From assembly GCF_005434965.1 (NCBI RefSeq), contig NZ_SKCI01000002.1, forward strand, positions 1 to 64,000: DNA of 64,000 bases, read 5' to 3'. Shown here piece by piece: positions 54,173 to 63,928 of the stretch. The stretch comes from Marimonas lutisalis. GTDB taxonomy: Bacteria > Pseudomonadota > Alphaproteobacteria > Rhodobacterales > Rhodobacteraceae. Below the pieces are notes generated by a model. That model saw only the letters and a list, made by a program, of their open reading frames with translations, made no database searches and had not been told where the DNA came from. The first letter of the stretch is position 1. Each line of letters opens with the position of its first letter. Position numbers and translations under genes: made by a program.

Positions 54173-57100
54173 CCGCCCCGAACGTCGCCACCCAGGCCCA
54201 GATCGACGCCGCCCGCCCCAACCTCTCGACATGGCTTGCCGCCAATGCCGGGTCGGGCAAGACCCGCGTGCTCACCGACCGGGTGGCCCGTCTGCTGCTC
54301 GAAGGGGTCGATCCGCAGAACATCCTGTGCCTGACCTACACCAAGGCCGCCGCGTCCGAGATGCAGAACCGCCTATTTGGCCGGCTGGGCAATTGGGCCA
54401 TGCTGCCCGATGCGAAACTGCATGACGAACTGTCCGATCTGGGCATCGCGCGATCCATCTCGCCCGATACCCTGCGCGAGGCCCGCCGCCTTTTTGCCCA
54501 GGCGATCGAGACGCCCGGCGGGCTCAAGATCCAGACGATCCACGCCTTCTGCTCCTCCATCCTGCGCCGCTTCCCGCTCGAGGCCGGCGTCACCCCCCGT
54601 TTCGCCGAGATGGACGACCGCGCCGCCGCCCTGCTGCGCGCCGATATCCTCGAAGAGATGGCCAGCGACGCGGACAGGCCCCTGGTGGCCGAACTCAGCC
54701 GCTATCTCGGCGGCGACACGCTTGAGGATCTGACAGGCGAAATCGTCTCTAACGCAGCCGGATTCGCCGAAAATCTGTCACAAGCCGATATTTTCGCCCT
54801 GTTTGATCTCACCCCGGACACCACGCAATCCGACATCACCGCTATCGCCTTTAATGGGGACGAGCCGGCAATCTTCGCGGCCCTCCTGCCCGCACTCGCC
54901 CAGGGCAGCACCAACGATCTCAAGGCCCATGCGAAACTGGCCTCGGTGTCAAAGTTCGACCTCGCCGCCCTGCCCACGCTGGAAAGCGTGTTCCTCACCG
55001 GGCCCAGCGCCAAGCTGCCATTTGCACCCAAGATCGGCAGCTTTCCCACCAAGTCCACGCGCGAGGCGATGGACCCCGACATCGTCGAGGCGCTGAACGC
55101 GCTGATGGAGCGCATTGAGGCTGCCCGCGATATGCGCATCGCTTACGCCGCCGCCTGCAAAACCCGCGCGCTCCATGCCTTCGCCCGTGCTTTCCTTGCC
55201 CGCTACGAACACGAGAAACAGCGCCGTGGCTGGCTCGATTTCGATGACCTGATCCAGAAAACCCGCGCGCTGCTTACCGATGACCGGGTGGCGCAATGGG
55301 TGCTCTACCGGCTCGACGGCGGCATCGACCATATCCTTGTCGACGAGGCGCAGGATACCTCGCCCCCGCAATGGCAGGTGATCGAACGCCTTGCCCAGGA
55401 ATTCACCGCCGGCGAAGGCGCACGTGCCGATGTGCCGCGCACCATCTTCGTGGTGGGCGACAAGAAACAGTCAATCTATTCGTTCCAAGGCGCCGACCCG
55501 CGCGAATTCGACCGCATGCGCGAGGAATTCCGGGCCCGGCTCGAACGCACCAACCAGCCCCTGCAGAAATCCATTCTGAAATATTCCTTCCGGTCGTCGC
55601 GCACCGTGCTCACCCTGGTCGATGCCACCTTCGAAGGGCACGAGGCCGCGGGCTTCTCGGCCGAGGAAAAACACATGGCCTTTTTCGACGGCTTGCCGGG
55701 CCGCGTCGATCTGTGGCCGGTCATTCCCGCCACGGCCGAACCCGACAGGCCGCAATGGTTCGATCCGGTCGATCAGGTCGGGCCCGATCATCACGTTGCC
55801 AAACTGGCCCGTGCCATCGCCGACCAGATCAGCCACATGATCGAAAATAAGGCACTGATCCCGCACAAAACGGACAATAGCGCCCCGATCACCCTGCGCC
55901 CGGTCCATGCCGGCGATTTCCTCATCCTGGTGCAGCGCCGCTCGCCGCTCTTCCACGCGATCATCCGCGAATGCAAGGCACGCGCCCTGCCCATCGCCGG
56001 CGCCGACCGGCTCAAGATCGGGGGTGAACTGGCGGTTCGCGACATCGCCGCGATGCTGCAATTCCTTGCCACGCCCGAGGATGATCTTTCACTCGCCACG
56101 GTGCTGAAATCACCCTTCTTCGGGTTCAGCGAACAGGCGCTGTTCCGGCTTGCCCATGGCCGCCCCGCCACCTTGTGGGAAGCGCTGCGCAAACAGGCCG
56201 CCGCGCATCCCGAAACACTGGCCCAGCTTGACGATCTGCGCCGCACCGCCGATTTCCTGCGCCCCTACGACCTGATCGAACGGATCCTCATCCGCCATGA
56301 CGGGCGCCGCAAACTGCTCGCCCGCCTCGGCCCCGAGGCCGAAGATGGCATCAACGCGCTGCTGGACCAGGCGCTGGCCTATGAACGCTCCGCCGTGCCC
56401 AGCGTCACCGGTTTCCTGACATGGATGGAAACCGACGATATCGAGATCAAACGCCAGATGGAAAGCGCCGGCCGCCGCATCCGGGTAATGACGGTGCACG
56501 CCGCCAAGGGGCTTGAATCACCCATTGTCATTCTGCCCGACACAGGCAAGCGGCGCGAACAGCTGCGCCGACAGATCATCCCGGTGGGCGGTCACCCCGC
56601 CTGGCGCACCGGCAGCGACGGGTCACCGCCGCAAATGACCGACGCGATGGAGGCGCTCAAGGAAAAGGAGCGGCACGAACGCGACCGGCTGCTTTACGTC
56701 GCCATGACCCGGGCCGAGAAGTGGCTGATCGTCGCCGCCGCGGGCGACCTGAAAGACGAAGACGAGTGTTGGTATCACAAGATCCGCGCGGCGATGGAAA
56801 ACTCGGGTGCCACGCCGCATGATTTCGGGCTTTCACCGGGCGTTCCGTCCGAAGGCGGATTGCGCCTCGAACATGGCGATTGGGCTTTGTCAGAGACTGA
56901 ATTGCCGGCCGAGCCCCCTCCACCCACGGCTGACTTTCCGGCTTTTTTCCGACAACCCGCGCCGATCCCCGAACCGCGACCGAAATCGCTCGCCCCCTCG
57001 CGCGATCTGGGCGGGGCCAAGGCCCTCCCGGACGAGGCCGGGCAGGACGAAGATGCAGCGCTGCGCCGTGGCCGCCAAGTGCACCGGCTGCTCGAATTTC

Positions 57101-57573
57101 TCGCGCCTCATGCGTCGGCCGACTGGCCAGACCTGGCCGCGCGCCTTCTGGCCTACGGCCCCGACGCGGCCGAGGGCGACGAGCTTGCCCTGCTGCTCGA
57201 CGAGGCCACGCGCGTCCTGTCGCATCCCGCCCTGCAACCCATCTTCGCCACCGACGCCCTGGCCGAGGTGCCGGTCTCCGCGGCGCTGCCGGAACTGGAC
57301 GGGCGCCGTATCCAGGGCGTGATCGACAGGCTGGTCATCGGCCCCGATACGGTTCTGGCCGTCGACTTCAAAACCAATGCCGCCGTGCCCGAAACCCTGC
57401 AGGCCTGCCCCGATGGGCTCTTGCGGCAAATGGGCGCGTATGCCAGTGCACTTTCCCAGGTCTATCCGGGCAAAACCATAGAAACGGCACTGCTCTGGAC
57501 GCGCAACGCCACACTTATGCGGCTCCCTCATGATCTTGTGATTGGTGCCTTGCGCGACACCCAGATACCTTGA
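54169..57573 (+). CDS. addA: Double-strand break repair helicase-nuclease AddA
   Basis: This encodes 1134 residues from the ATG overlapping the addB stop. UvrD-type helicase motifs are AANAGSGKTRVLTDRVARLL (Q-motif/Walker A), TIHAFCSSILRRFPLEAG, HILVDEAQDTSPPQWQVIE, VVGDKKQSIYSFQGADPREF, and VHAAKGLESPIVILPDT; the C-terminal nuclease carries QGVIDRLVIGPDTVLAVDFK with Thr-Asn following. With AddB it forms the RecBCD-like complex that processes broken DNA ends at recombination hotspots. trxA follows 66 bp later. Confidence 0.95.
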   Translation: MTAPNVATQAQIDAARPNLSTWLAANAGSGKTRVLTDRVARLLLEGVDPQNILCLTYTKAAASEMQNRLFGRLGNWAMLPDAKLHDELSDLGIARSISPDTLREARRLFAQAIETPGGLKIQTIHAFCSSILRRFPLEAGVTPRFAEMDDRAAALLRADILEEMASDADRPLVAELSRYLGGDTLEDLTGEIVSNAAGFAENLSQADIFALFDLTPDTTQSDITAIAFNGDEPAIFAALLPALAQGSTNDLKAHAKLASVSKFDLAALPTLESVFLTGPSAKLPFAPKIGSFPTKSTREAMDPDIVEALNALMERIEAARDMRIAYAAACKTRALHAFARAFLARYEHEKQRRGWLDFDDLIQKTRALLTDDRVAQWVLYRLDGGIDHILVDEAQDTSPPQWQVIERLAQEFTAGEGARADVPRTIFVVGDKKQSIYSFQGADPREFDRMREEFRARLERTNQPLQKSILKYSFRSSRTVLTLVDATFEGHEAAGFSAEEKHMAFFDGLPGRVDLWPVIPATAEPDRPQWFDPVDQVGPDHHVAKLARAIADQISHMIENKALIPHKTDNSAPITLRPVHAGDFLILVQRRSPLFHAIIRECKARALPIAGADRLKIGGELAVRDIAAMLQFLATPEDDLSLATVLKSPFFGFSEQALFRLAHGRPATLWEALRKQAAAHPETLAQLDDLRRTADFLRPYDLIERILIRHDGRRKLLARLGPEAEDGINALLDQALAYERSAVPSVTGFLTWMETDDIEIKRQMESAGRRIRVMTVHAAKGLESPIVILPDTGKRREQLRRQIIPVGGHPAWRTGSDGSPPQMTDAMEALKEKERHERDRLLYVAMTRAEKWLIVAAAGDLKDEDECWYHKIRAAMENSGATPHDFGLSPGVPSEGGLRLEHGDWALSETELPAEPPPPTADFPAFFRQPAPIPEPRPKSLAPSRDLGGAKALPDEAGQDEDAALRRGRQVHRLLEFLAPHASADWPDLAARLLAYGPDAAEGDELALLLDEATRVLSHPALQPIFATDALAEVPVSAALPELDGRRIQGVIDRLVIGPDTVLAVDFKTNAAVPETLQACPDGLLRQMGAYASALSQVYPGKTIETALLWTRNATLMRLPHDLVIGALRDTQIP

Positions 57574-57639
57574 CGCCCCATGCCGCCGCCCATAGGCTCT
57601 GGCCAAATTGCTCGCAATCCCATCTCAGGAGATACCCCA

Positions 57640-57960
57640 ATGGCAACCGTTGCTGTCACCGACGATACTTTTGACGCCGAAGTGAAGAATTCCGACATTC
57701 CCGTCGTGGTCGATTTCTGGGCCGAATGGTGCGGCCCCTGCAAGATGATCGGCCCGGCTCTGGAAGAGCTCTCGGACGAGATGGCCGGCAAGGTCAAGAT
57801 CGTGAAGGTCGACGTCGATCAGAACCCGAACTCGCCCGCCGCAATGGGCGTGCGCGGTATCCCCGCGCTCTTCATCTTCAAGAACGGCGAAGTGATCTCC
57901 AACATGGCCGGCGCCCGCCCCAAGGCCGCGCTGCAAAGCTGGATCGAAGAGTCGATCTGA
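57640..57960 (+). CDS. trxA: Thioredoxin 1
   Basis: This encodes 106 residues from ATG 57640 with AGGAGA 7 nt upstream. The active site is [20 protein letters not shown] (Cys-Gly-Pro-Cys), the cis-Pro segment [13 protein letters not shown], and Asp in VVVDFWAE. It reduces cytoplasmic disulfides using thioredoxin reductase. It is separated from addA by 66 bp and ends at a strong terminator. Confidence 0.97.
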   Translation: MATVAVTDDTFDAEVKNSDIPVVVDFWAEWCGPCKMIGPALEELSDEMAGKVKIVKVDVDQNPNSPAAMGVRGIPALFIFKNGEVISNMAGARPKAALQSWIEESI

Positions 57961-57983
57961 TCGCCTCCGGACATCGCAATCCG

Positions 57984-58019
57984 AAACGCCCCGCCGGTCC
58001 CGCCGCGCGGGGCGTTTTC
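57984..58019 (+). terminator. Rho-independent terminator of trxA
   Basis: Stem ACGCCCCGC (57986-57994) with GCGGGGCGT (58007-58015) followed by TTTTC, 24 bp after the trxA stop. Confidence 0.8.
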
Positions 58020-58120
58020 ATGTCCGGGCCCGAAACCGGCGTAGGCCGGGCTTCAGCCCGGCACCCCTCCGAACCCCGCATTAACCTTAACGCGCGTTAA
58101 CCCATCGCGTTTCGGGCGGC

Positions 58121-58192
58121 AGCCGGATGTCAGCCGGATGTCATACGCAAATCACCCCCCCGATTTCGACCGTTCGGTGGCGTTAACCTTCA
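58121..58192. repeat. Intergenic repeat between convergent genes, copy 2
   Basis: CAGCCGGATGTCAGCCGGAT, then ATCACCCCCCCGATTTCG and GGCGTTAACC match the element at 43483-43556. It lies between trxA and the convergent capsule-type gene. A palindrome TTAACGCGCGTTAA (58087-58100) precedes it. Confidence 0.6.
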
Positions 58193-59104
58193 CACCGGCC
58201 AGCCCAGCGCGCGCAGCCTGTCGGCGATCTTCTCTTCCGCCTCGGACCGTCCCGCGTTGATCGCCATCTTTTGCAGGAACCACCACAGGTAGCCATCGAA
58301 ATCCGGCGCCATCCCGGGCGCCAGGCGGATCGCCTCCTTCGCGCCGATCTCGCCTGCCTTCGCCGCAATATGGTGAAAGTCGATCTGCCCGAACAGCACC
58401 AGCGGTTTGCGGTGGAAATACCCCATGAATCCCACGCCCGAGTTCTGCGTCACCACATAGTCGCAACCGGGCAGAAGTTGCTCCATCCCACCCATCCGAA
58501 CACGCAGGCGCGGATGCTTTTCCTCCAGCTTTTCAAGTGCTTCCAGCTCTGCTTCCGAGTAGCTCTCTTTCGGGTGCAACCCGGCCACCACCGGGCGCTC
58601 CGCCTCATTCCGCAGCACCGCTTCGACCATCTCGACCGGCGCGCAGCTTTGGAATGAACGCCGCTCCAACAGCCGCCCCTGCAAGGCAATGTAGACATGG
58701 CCGCTTTCCGGTGCTTGCGCCCAGTCCCCGCACAACCGCTGCCGCCAGAACCCGGCAAAACGCGCGGCCTCCTTCGCTGGAGCCTCGCCCGGATCGAACG
58801 CCGCTTTCGCCACGTCGAATTCCCAGCGCTTCTCGGTCCGCTCGATCGACCAGAACGGATAGGTATAGGCCCGCCGGACCGTCACCGCCCGCGCATGCGT
58901 CGGCGCCTCCATGTGAAACAGCGCATAGCCCGGCCGCGTCAGCGACCTTGCCCGCTCATCCGCCCCGTTGCCGAAATACCGGGTCTCGAACCCCGCGGCA
59001 CGAGCCACACCGGCTATCTTTCCCAGGAAATTATGTTCCCCGGCTTCGGCGCTCTCTTTCAGACCGGGTTCAAGATAGAAACTCAGGATACGGGGTTCGC
59101 TCAT
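58190..59104 (-). CDS. Capsular polysaccharide biosynthesis (KpsC/KpsS)-like protein
   Basis: This encodes 304 residues from ATG 59102-59104 (MSEPRILSFYLEPGL); the frame is open to 59140. The C-terminal half carries VYIALQGRLLERRSF, VVAGLHPKESYSEAELEAL and CDYVVTQNSGVGFMGYFHRK with PLVLFGQIDFH, the His-Pro-Lys, Asn-Ser and Gly patterns of KpsC/KpsS capsule transferases and related surface-glycan enzymes. Whether it acts on capsule, LPS or another glycan is not known. It diverges from hslV over 98 bp. Confidence 0.65.
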   Translation of the reverse strand: MSEPRILSFYLEPGLKESAEAGEHNFLGKIAGVARAAGFETRYFGNGADERARSLTRPGYALFHMEAPTHARAVTVRRAYTYPFWSIERTEKRWEFDVAKAAFDPGEAPAKEAARFAGFWRQRLCGDWAQAPESGHVYIALQGRLLERRSFQSCAPVEMVEAVLRNEAERPVVAGLHPKESYSEAELEALEKLEEKHPRLRVRMGGMEQLLPGCDYVVTQNSGVGFMGYFHRKPLVLFGQIDFHHIAAKAGEIGAKEAIRLAPGMAPDFDGYLWWFLQKMAINAGRSEAEEKIADRLRALGWPV

Positions 59105-59202
59105 GGCGCACACGCTAGGGCGTGGATCCACGGCGAACAAGCCCGCCCTTGTGCCCTTCGCCGTTGGGCTCCATATAGGCCCCCAGTGACAGGAGGTTAA
59201 AC

Positions 59203-59760
59203 ATGGCAGACGATCAGTTCCCCGGCTGGCACGGCACCACCATCATCGGTGTCAAGAAAGGTGGCGAAGTCGTCATCGCCGGTGATGGCCAGGTCAGCCT
59301 TGGCCAGACCGTGATCAAGGGCACCGCCCGCAAGGTCCGCCGCCTGTCGCCCGGCGGATATGACGTGGTCGCTGGCTTTGCCGGATCCACCGCCGATGCC
59401 TTCACCCTGCTGGAACGGCTCGAAGCCAAGCTTGAATCCACGCCCGGGCAACTGGCCCGCGCCTCCGTTGAACTGGCCAAGGACTGGCGCACTGACAAAT
59501 ACCTGCAAAAGCTCGAGGCGATGCTGATCGTTTCCGACGGCGCCGAGATGTTCGTCATCACCGGCGCGGGCGATGTGCTCGAACCCGAACATGATGTCAC
59601 CGCCATCGGTTCGGGCGGAAACTATGCGCTCGCCGCCGCCCGCGGCATGATGGACAGCGACATGTCCGCCGAGGATGTCGCCCGCAAGGCGATGGCCATC
59701 GCCGCCGATATCTGCGTCTACACCAACGGCAACCTGACGGTGGAGAAAATCTCGATATGA
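59203..59760 (+). CDS. hslV: ATP-dependent protease subunit HslV
   Basis: This encodes 185 residues with AGGAGG before the ATG. The mature N-terminal catalytic Thr follows HG in [20 protein letters not shown], meaning an 11-residue propeptide-like leader; [20 protein letters not shown] and [20 protein letters not shown] are family signatures. HslV forms the two-ring proteasome-like peptidase that degrades unfolded proteins fed by HslU. It overlaps hslU by 4 bp. Confidence 0.97.
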   Translation: MADDQFPGWHGTTIIGVKKGGEVVIAGDGQVSLGQTVIKGTARKVRRLSPGGYDVVAGFAGSTADAFTLLERLEAKLESTPGQLARASVELAKDWRTDKYLQKLEAMLIVSDGAEMFVITGAGDVLEPEHDVTAIGSGGNYALAAARGMMDSDMSAEDVARKAMAIAADICVYTNGNLTVEKISI

Positions 59761-61067
59761 CCGACCTGACCCCGCGCGAAATCGTCTCCGAGCTTGACCG
59801 CTTCATCATCGGCCAGAAAGACGCCAAGCGCGCCGTCGCCGTCGCCCTGCGCAACCGCTGGCGGCGCAAGCAACTGGCCGACGACCTGCGCGAAGAGGTG
59901 TATCCGAAAAACATCCTGATGATCGGCCCGACCGGCGTCGGCAAGACCGAGATCAGCCGCCGCCTGGCGAAACTCGCCCGCGCGCCCTTCATCAAGGTCG
60001 AGGCCACCAAGTTCACCGAGGTCGGCTATGTCGGCCGCGATGTCGAACAGATCGTGCGCGACCTTGTCGATGCCGCCATCGCAATGACCCGCGAGCACAT
60101 GCGCGAAGACGTCAAGGCCAAGGCCCACAAGGCCGCCGAAGACCGCGTTCTTCGCGCCATCGCCGGTGAAGACGCCCGCGAAGGCACGCTCGAGATGTTC
60201 CGCAAGAAACTGAAGTCGGGCGAGCTTGACGACACAGTGATAGAACTGGACATCACCGATAATTCGAACCCGATGGGTATGCTTGATATTCCCGGCCAGC
60301 CCGGCGGCGGCCAGATGGGGATGATGAACCTGGGCGATATTTTCGGCAAAGCCTTTGGTGGCCGAACCGTGCGACGCAAGCTGACCGTGGCCGAAAGCTA
60401 TGACATCCTGATCGGCGAAGAAGCCGACAAGCTCCTCGACGATGAAACCGTGAACAAGGCCGCGCTGGAAGCGGTTGAACAGAACGGCATCGTTTTCCTC
60501 GATGAGATCGACAAGGTCGCCGCCCGTCAGGAAACCCGTGGCGGCGACGTGTCCCGCGAAGGCGTGCAGCGCGACCTCCTGCCGCTGATCGAGGGCACGA
60601 CCGTTTCCACGAAATACGGCCCGGTGAAAACCGATCACATCCTTTTCATCGCTTCGGGCGCATTTCACATCGCCAAGCCGTCTGACCTGCTGCCCGAACT
60701 ACAGGGCCGCCTGCCGATCCGGGTGGAACTGCGCGCCCTGACAGAAGAGGATTTCGTACGCATCCTGACGGAAACCGATAACGCGCTGACCCGCCAGTAT
60801 ACCGCACTGATGGGCACCGAGAACGTCACCGTCGAATTCACCGATGACGGCATCGCCGCGCTGGCCAAGATCGCGGCGGATGTGAACCAGTCGGTCGAAA
60901 ACATCGGCGCCCGGCGACTCTACACCGTGATGGAACGTGTCTTCGAAGAGCTCAGCTTCAATGCACCGGATCGCTCGGGTGATATGGTGCAGGTCAACGC
61001 CGAATTCGTCGACAAGAACCTGGGCGAGCTGACCAAATCCACCGATCTCAGCCGCTACGTCCTCTAA
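59757..61067 (+). CDS. hslU: ATP-dependent protease ATPase subunit HslU
   Basis: This encodes 436 residues. The start is [20 protein letters not shown], Walker A is [20 protein letters not shown], Walker [15 protein letters not shown], and the C-terminus SRYVL is the family's HslV-docking tail. The I-domain insertion (~110-240) is shorter and Gly/Met-rich in part ([20 protein letters not shown]). HslU unfolds substrates such as stress-damaged proteins for HslV. The hslV-hslU pair is co-transcribed. Confidence 0.97.
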   Translation: MTDLTPREIVSELDRFIIGQKDAKRAVAVALRNRWRRKQLADDLREEVYPKNILMIGPTGVGKTEISRRLAKLARAPFIKVEATKFTEVGYVGRDVEQIVRDLVDAAIAMTREHMREDVKAKAHKAAEDRVLRAIAGEDAREGTLEMFRKKLKSGELDDTVIELDITDNSNPMGMLDIPGQPGGGQMGMMNLGDIFGKAFGGRTVRRKLTVAESYDILIGEEADKLLDDETVNKAALEAVEQNGIVFLDEIDKVAARQETRGGDVSREGVQRDLLPLIEGTTVSTKYGPVKTDHILFIASGAFHIAKPSDLLPELQGRLPIRVELRALTEEDFVRILTETDNALTRQYTALMGTENVTVEFTDDGIAALAKIAADVNQSVENIGARRLYTVMERVFEELSFNAPDRSGDMVQVNAEFVDKNLGELTKSTDLSRYVL

Positions 61068-61109
61068 TTTCCGCTTCCCTTCCTGCGGGAAACCGGAAAT
61101 GGATGGCGC

Positions 61110-62333
61110 ATGGGAACATTGCGCTTTCTTCGTGAAAACCTGCCCTGGCTTTCAGCCGGGATGCTCCTGACCTTTCTCAGCAGTTTCGGCCAGACCTTCT
61201 TCATCTCAATCTTCGCCGGCGAAATCCGCACGGCGTTTTCGCTCAGCCACGGACAATGGGGCGGGATCTATACGCTTGGCACCACGGCCTCGGCCATCGC
61301 GATGGTCTGGGCCGGGGGCCTGACCGATCATTTCCGCGTGCGCGTCCTGGGCCCCGTCATTCTCGTGCTGCTGGCCGCGGCCTGCCTCTTCATGGCGAAT
61401 GCGAATGCCGCCTGGCTCTTGCCCTTCGTCATCTTTTCGCTGCGCTTTACCGGTCAGGGTATGACCAGCCACATCGCCGTTGTCGCCATGTCGCGCTGGT
61501 TTATAGCCACGCGGGGGCGGGCACTGTCGATCGCGACGCTTGGCTTTTCCATCGGCGAAGCATTGCTGCCGGTGATCTTCGTCGCCCTGATGATCTATGT
61601 GGATTGGCGCATGCTTTGGGTTCTGGCCGCGGTGATTGCCGTCCTCGGCATTCCCGTTATCCTCGCGCTCTTGCGGCAGGAGCGCACGCCGCAAAGCTTT
61701 GCCCAATCTGAATCGACCCTCGGGATGGAGGGGCGTCACTGGACCCGGAACCAGGCCATGCGCCAATTCCTGTTCTGGTTCATGGTTCCGGCCATCCTCG
61801 GCCCCGCCGCCTTCAACACCGCGTTCTTCTTTCACCAGGTGCATTACGCCCAGATCAAGGGCATCGAACATTTCGAGCTTGTTGCGCTCTTCCCGGTCTA
61901 TACCGGGCTCAGCATTGTCTGGATGATGGTCTCGGGCGTGCTGATCGACAGGCTGGGCACCGCGCGGCTCATGCCGTTCATCCAGCTGCCGATGGTCGCC
62001 GCCTTCCTGTGCTTCGCCGCGGCTTCCGGTACACCTGTCATCCTGCTCGGCCTTTTGTTCATGTCGATGTCGACGGGCGCGATGTCGACCATGCCCAATG
62101 CCTTCTGGGCCGAGTTCTACGGCACGCGAAACATCGGGTCGGTCAAGGCGATGATCGCGGCGGTCATGGTGTTCGGTTCGGCAATTGGCCCGGGGATGAC
62201 CGGGCTTGGCATTGATGTGGGCCTCGGGATCGAAACACAATATGCCATCGTTGCGGGGTATTTCCTGCTCACCACGGCGATGATGTGGGTCGGCATCGGC
62301 CGGGCGCGCGCCCTAATCCCGGCTGCGGCGTAG
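61110..62333 (+). CDS. Major facilitator superfamily transporter
   Basis: This encodes 407 residues with about twelve hydrophobic segments (e.g. WLSAGMLLTFLSSFGQTFFI, ILVLLAAACLFMANANAAWL, FLCFAAASGTPVILLGLLFM). The first-half loop GGLTDHFRVRV resembles MFS motif A. FFFHQVHYAQIKGIEHFELV suggests the oxalate/formate-type or related subfamily, but the substrate is unknown. It begins 42 bp after hslU and its end overlaps the convergent smr gene by 21 bp. Confidence 0.85.
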   Translation: MGTLRFLRENLPWLSAGMLLTFLSSFGQTFFISIFAGEIRTAFSLSHGQWGGIYTLGTTASAIAMVWAGGLTDHFRVRVLGPVILVLLAAACLFMANANAAWLLPFVIFSLRFTGQGMTSHIAVVAMSRWFIATRGRALSIATLGFSIGEALLPVIFVALMIYVDWRMLWVLAAVIAVLGIPVILALLRQERTPQSFAQSESTLGMEGRHWTRNQAMRQFLFWFMVPAILGPAAFNTAFFFHQVHYAQIKGIEHFELVALFPVYTGLSIVWMMVSGVLIDRLGTARLMPFIQLPMVAAFLCFAAASGTPVILLGLLFMSMSTGAMSTMPNAFWAEFYGTRNIGSVKAMIAAVMVFGSAIGPGMTGLGIDVGLGIETQYAIVAGYFLLTTAMMWVGIGRARALIPAAA

Positions 62334-62897
62334 GTACACGTAATACGCCCCGCCGCCGCCGTGTTTCACATGCGCCTCGGCCACCTGCAGAACCACCTGC
62401 GCCAGCGGCGGCACCGAAAGCCAATGCGGCACCTGGTGGCGCAGCACCCCGTGGCGCACCGGGATCGGCCCGCCATCGTCGCGGTTCTTGCCCTTGCCGG
62501 TGATCACCAGAACCAGGCGTTTACCCTGGGCATGCGCCTGCAGGATGAACGACATCAGGCGCGGATGTGCCTGGTCCATCGTCATCCCGTGCAGGTCCAG
62601 CTTTCCTTCCGGGCTCATCTTGCCGCGTTTCAGTTTCTGATGCGTCTTGCGATCCATCCGTAGCGGCGCCTTGGCAACGCGCTCGGAAACGGGCGGCAAC
62701 AGGTCGTGCCCTTTCGAATTTCCGGCGCCGGTCCCGCCGAACTCGAACGGCGTCATCCGCGACTTCGGTGTTTTCTTTGGCGTCGGTCTCGGCAGGGGCG
62801 TTTCATGATCCTTGCGCGCAGGATGCAAACGCTCGGTCGTCTCGGCAACCTTGCGCCACAGGTCGATCTCGTCCGATCTCAGCCGCCGGCGGGTCAT
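62313..62897 (-). CDS. Smr-domain protein
   Basis: This encodes 194 residues. A basic N-terminal region (~1-95) is followed by the Smr domain: KLDLHGMTMDQAHPRLMSFI, LVLVITGKGKNRDDGG and a C-terminal HGGGGAYYVYLRRSR, containing the DLHG and TGKG motifs of MutS2-like Smr nucleases. It may be a nicking endonuclease or RNA-associated factor; the family role is not settled. It overlaps mltA by 4 bp and follows it in the same operon. Confidence 0.9.
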   Translation of the reverse strand: MTRRRLRSDEIDLWRKVAETTERLHPARKDHETPLPRPTPKKTPKSRMTPFEFGGTGAGNSKGHDLLPPVSERVAKAPLRMDRKTHQKLKRGKMSPEGKLDLHGMTMDQAHPRLMSFILQAHAQGKRLVLVITGKGKNRDDGGPIPVRHGVLRHQVPHWLSVPPLAQVVLQVAEAHVKHGGGGAYYVYLRRSRD

Positions 62898-63928
62898 TCC
62901 ATGCCCTCGGGCAGCATCGCATAGGCCCGCTGAATCGGCAGCAGCACAACCATCCTACCCGGATCGCGCAGGCGCCCCGCCCTTATCCCGGCCTGATCGC
63001 CTGTGCCAAAGAAGATATCCGCCCGCTGCGCCCCCTTGATAGCCGAGCCGGTATCCTGCGCCACCATCAGGCGCCGCAACGGCCCCTTTCCTCCTTTTTC
63101 GATCCAGACCGGGGCGCCAAGCGGGGTATAGGCAGGGTCCACGGCGATCGACCGCATCGCAGTAATCGACCGGTTCATCGCCCCCAAGGGTCCCAGTTCT
63201 GCCGGCACCTGGTTCACAGTTCGGAAAAACACGTATGACGGATTGTGACGCAACAGTTCCAGGCCATCCAACGGGTTGCGCCGCACCCAGTTCTTGATGA
63301 CCTGCGCGCTTACCTGGTGCGCCTTGTAGATGCCCCGCCGCACCAGCTCGACGCCGATCGAGCGGTAATCATGGCCATTCGATCCGCCATACCCCACGCG
63401 AATGTATCGCCCGCTTGGCAACCGGATACGGCCGGATCCCTGCACCTGCAGGAAAAACAACTCAACAGGATCATCCACCCACGCGATCTCGAGACCCCGG
63501 CCGCTCATCACCTCGCCGGTTTCGATCTCCCGGCGGGTCAACCACTGACGGGCTGTTCGCGCTTCGGGCGGCATACTGTAGATCGGGTAACGATAACGCG
63601 CGGATGGCGCTGTATCTCCGTTCAGTTCCGGCTCGAAATATCCGGTAAAGAGTGGCTCCCTGCCATCCTCGATCAGAACGGGCCGAAAAAACAATTCGAA
63701 GAACGCGCGCGCATCCGTCTGGTCTGCGGCCAGCGCGCACAGGGCTTCCCAATCGGGGTCTTTCATGTCGGCACAGGTGTTCAGGAAAACCGAAAGGGCC
63801 TCGGATTGGTCATCCTCGGCCCAGCCGTTCAGGTCCTTGAACTCCAGGATCGTGTATTCCGTCTCTGCCGCTGCTCCACCTGCCATCATCAGCCCCGCAA
63901 GTGCAGCCGCGCAAAGCGCGCGGATCAT
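62894..63928 (-). CDS. mltA: Membrane-bound lytic murein transglycosylase A
   Basis: This encodes 344 residues with a Sec signal peptide (IRALCAAALAGLMMAGGAAA). The MltA domain shows LFTGYFEPELNG, AWVDDPVELFFLQVQGSGRI, RVGYGGSNGHDYRSIG and the 3D domain LMVAQDTGSAIKGAQRADIF with Asp residues of the active site. It cleaves peptidoglycan between MurNAc and GlcNAc, giving anhydro-muropeptides; there is no lipobox cysteine near the cleavage site, so it may be soluble in the periplasm. It lies between tim44-like and smr genes. Confidence 0.93.
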   Translation of the reverse strand: MIRALCAAALAGLMMAGGAAAETEYTILEFKDLNGWAEDDQSEALSVFLNTCADMKDPDWEALCALAADQTDARAFFELFFRPVLIEDGREPLFTGYFEPELNGDTAPSARYRYPIYSMPPEARTARQWLTRREIETGEVMSGRGLEIAWVDDPVELFFLQVQGSGRIRLPSGRYIRVGYGGSNGHDYRSIGVELVRRGIYKAHQVSAQVIKNWVRRNPLDGLELLRHNPSYVFFRTVNQVPAELGPLGAMNRSITAMRSIAVDPAYTPLGAPVWIEKGGKGPLRRLMVAQDTGSAIKGAQRADIFFGTGDQAGIRAGRLRDPGRMVVLLPIQRAYAMLPEGME

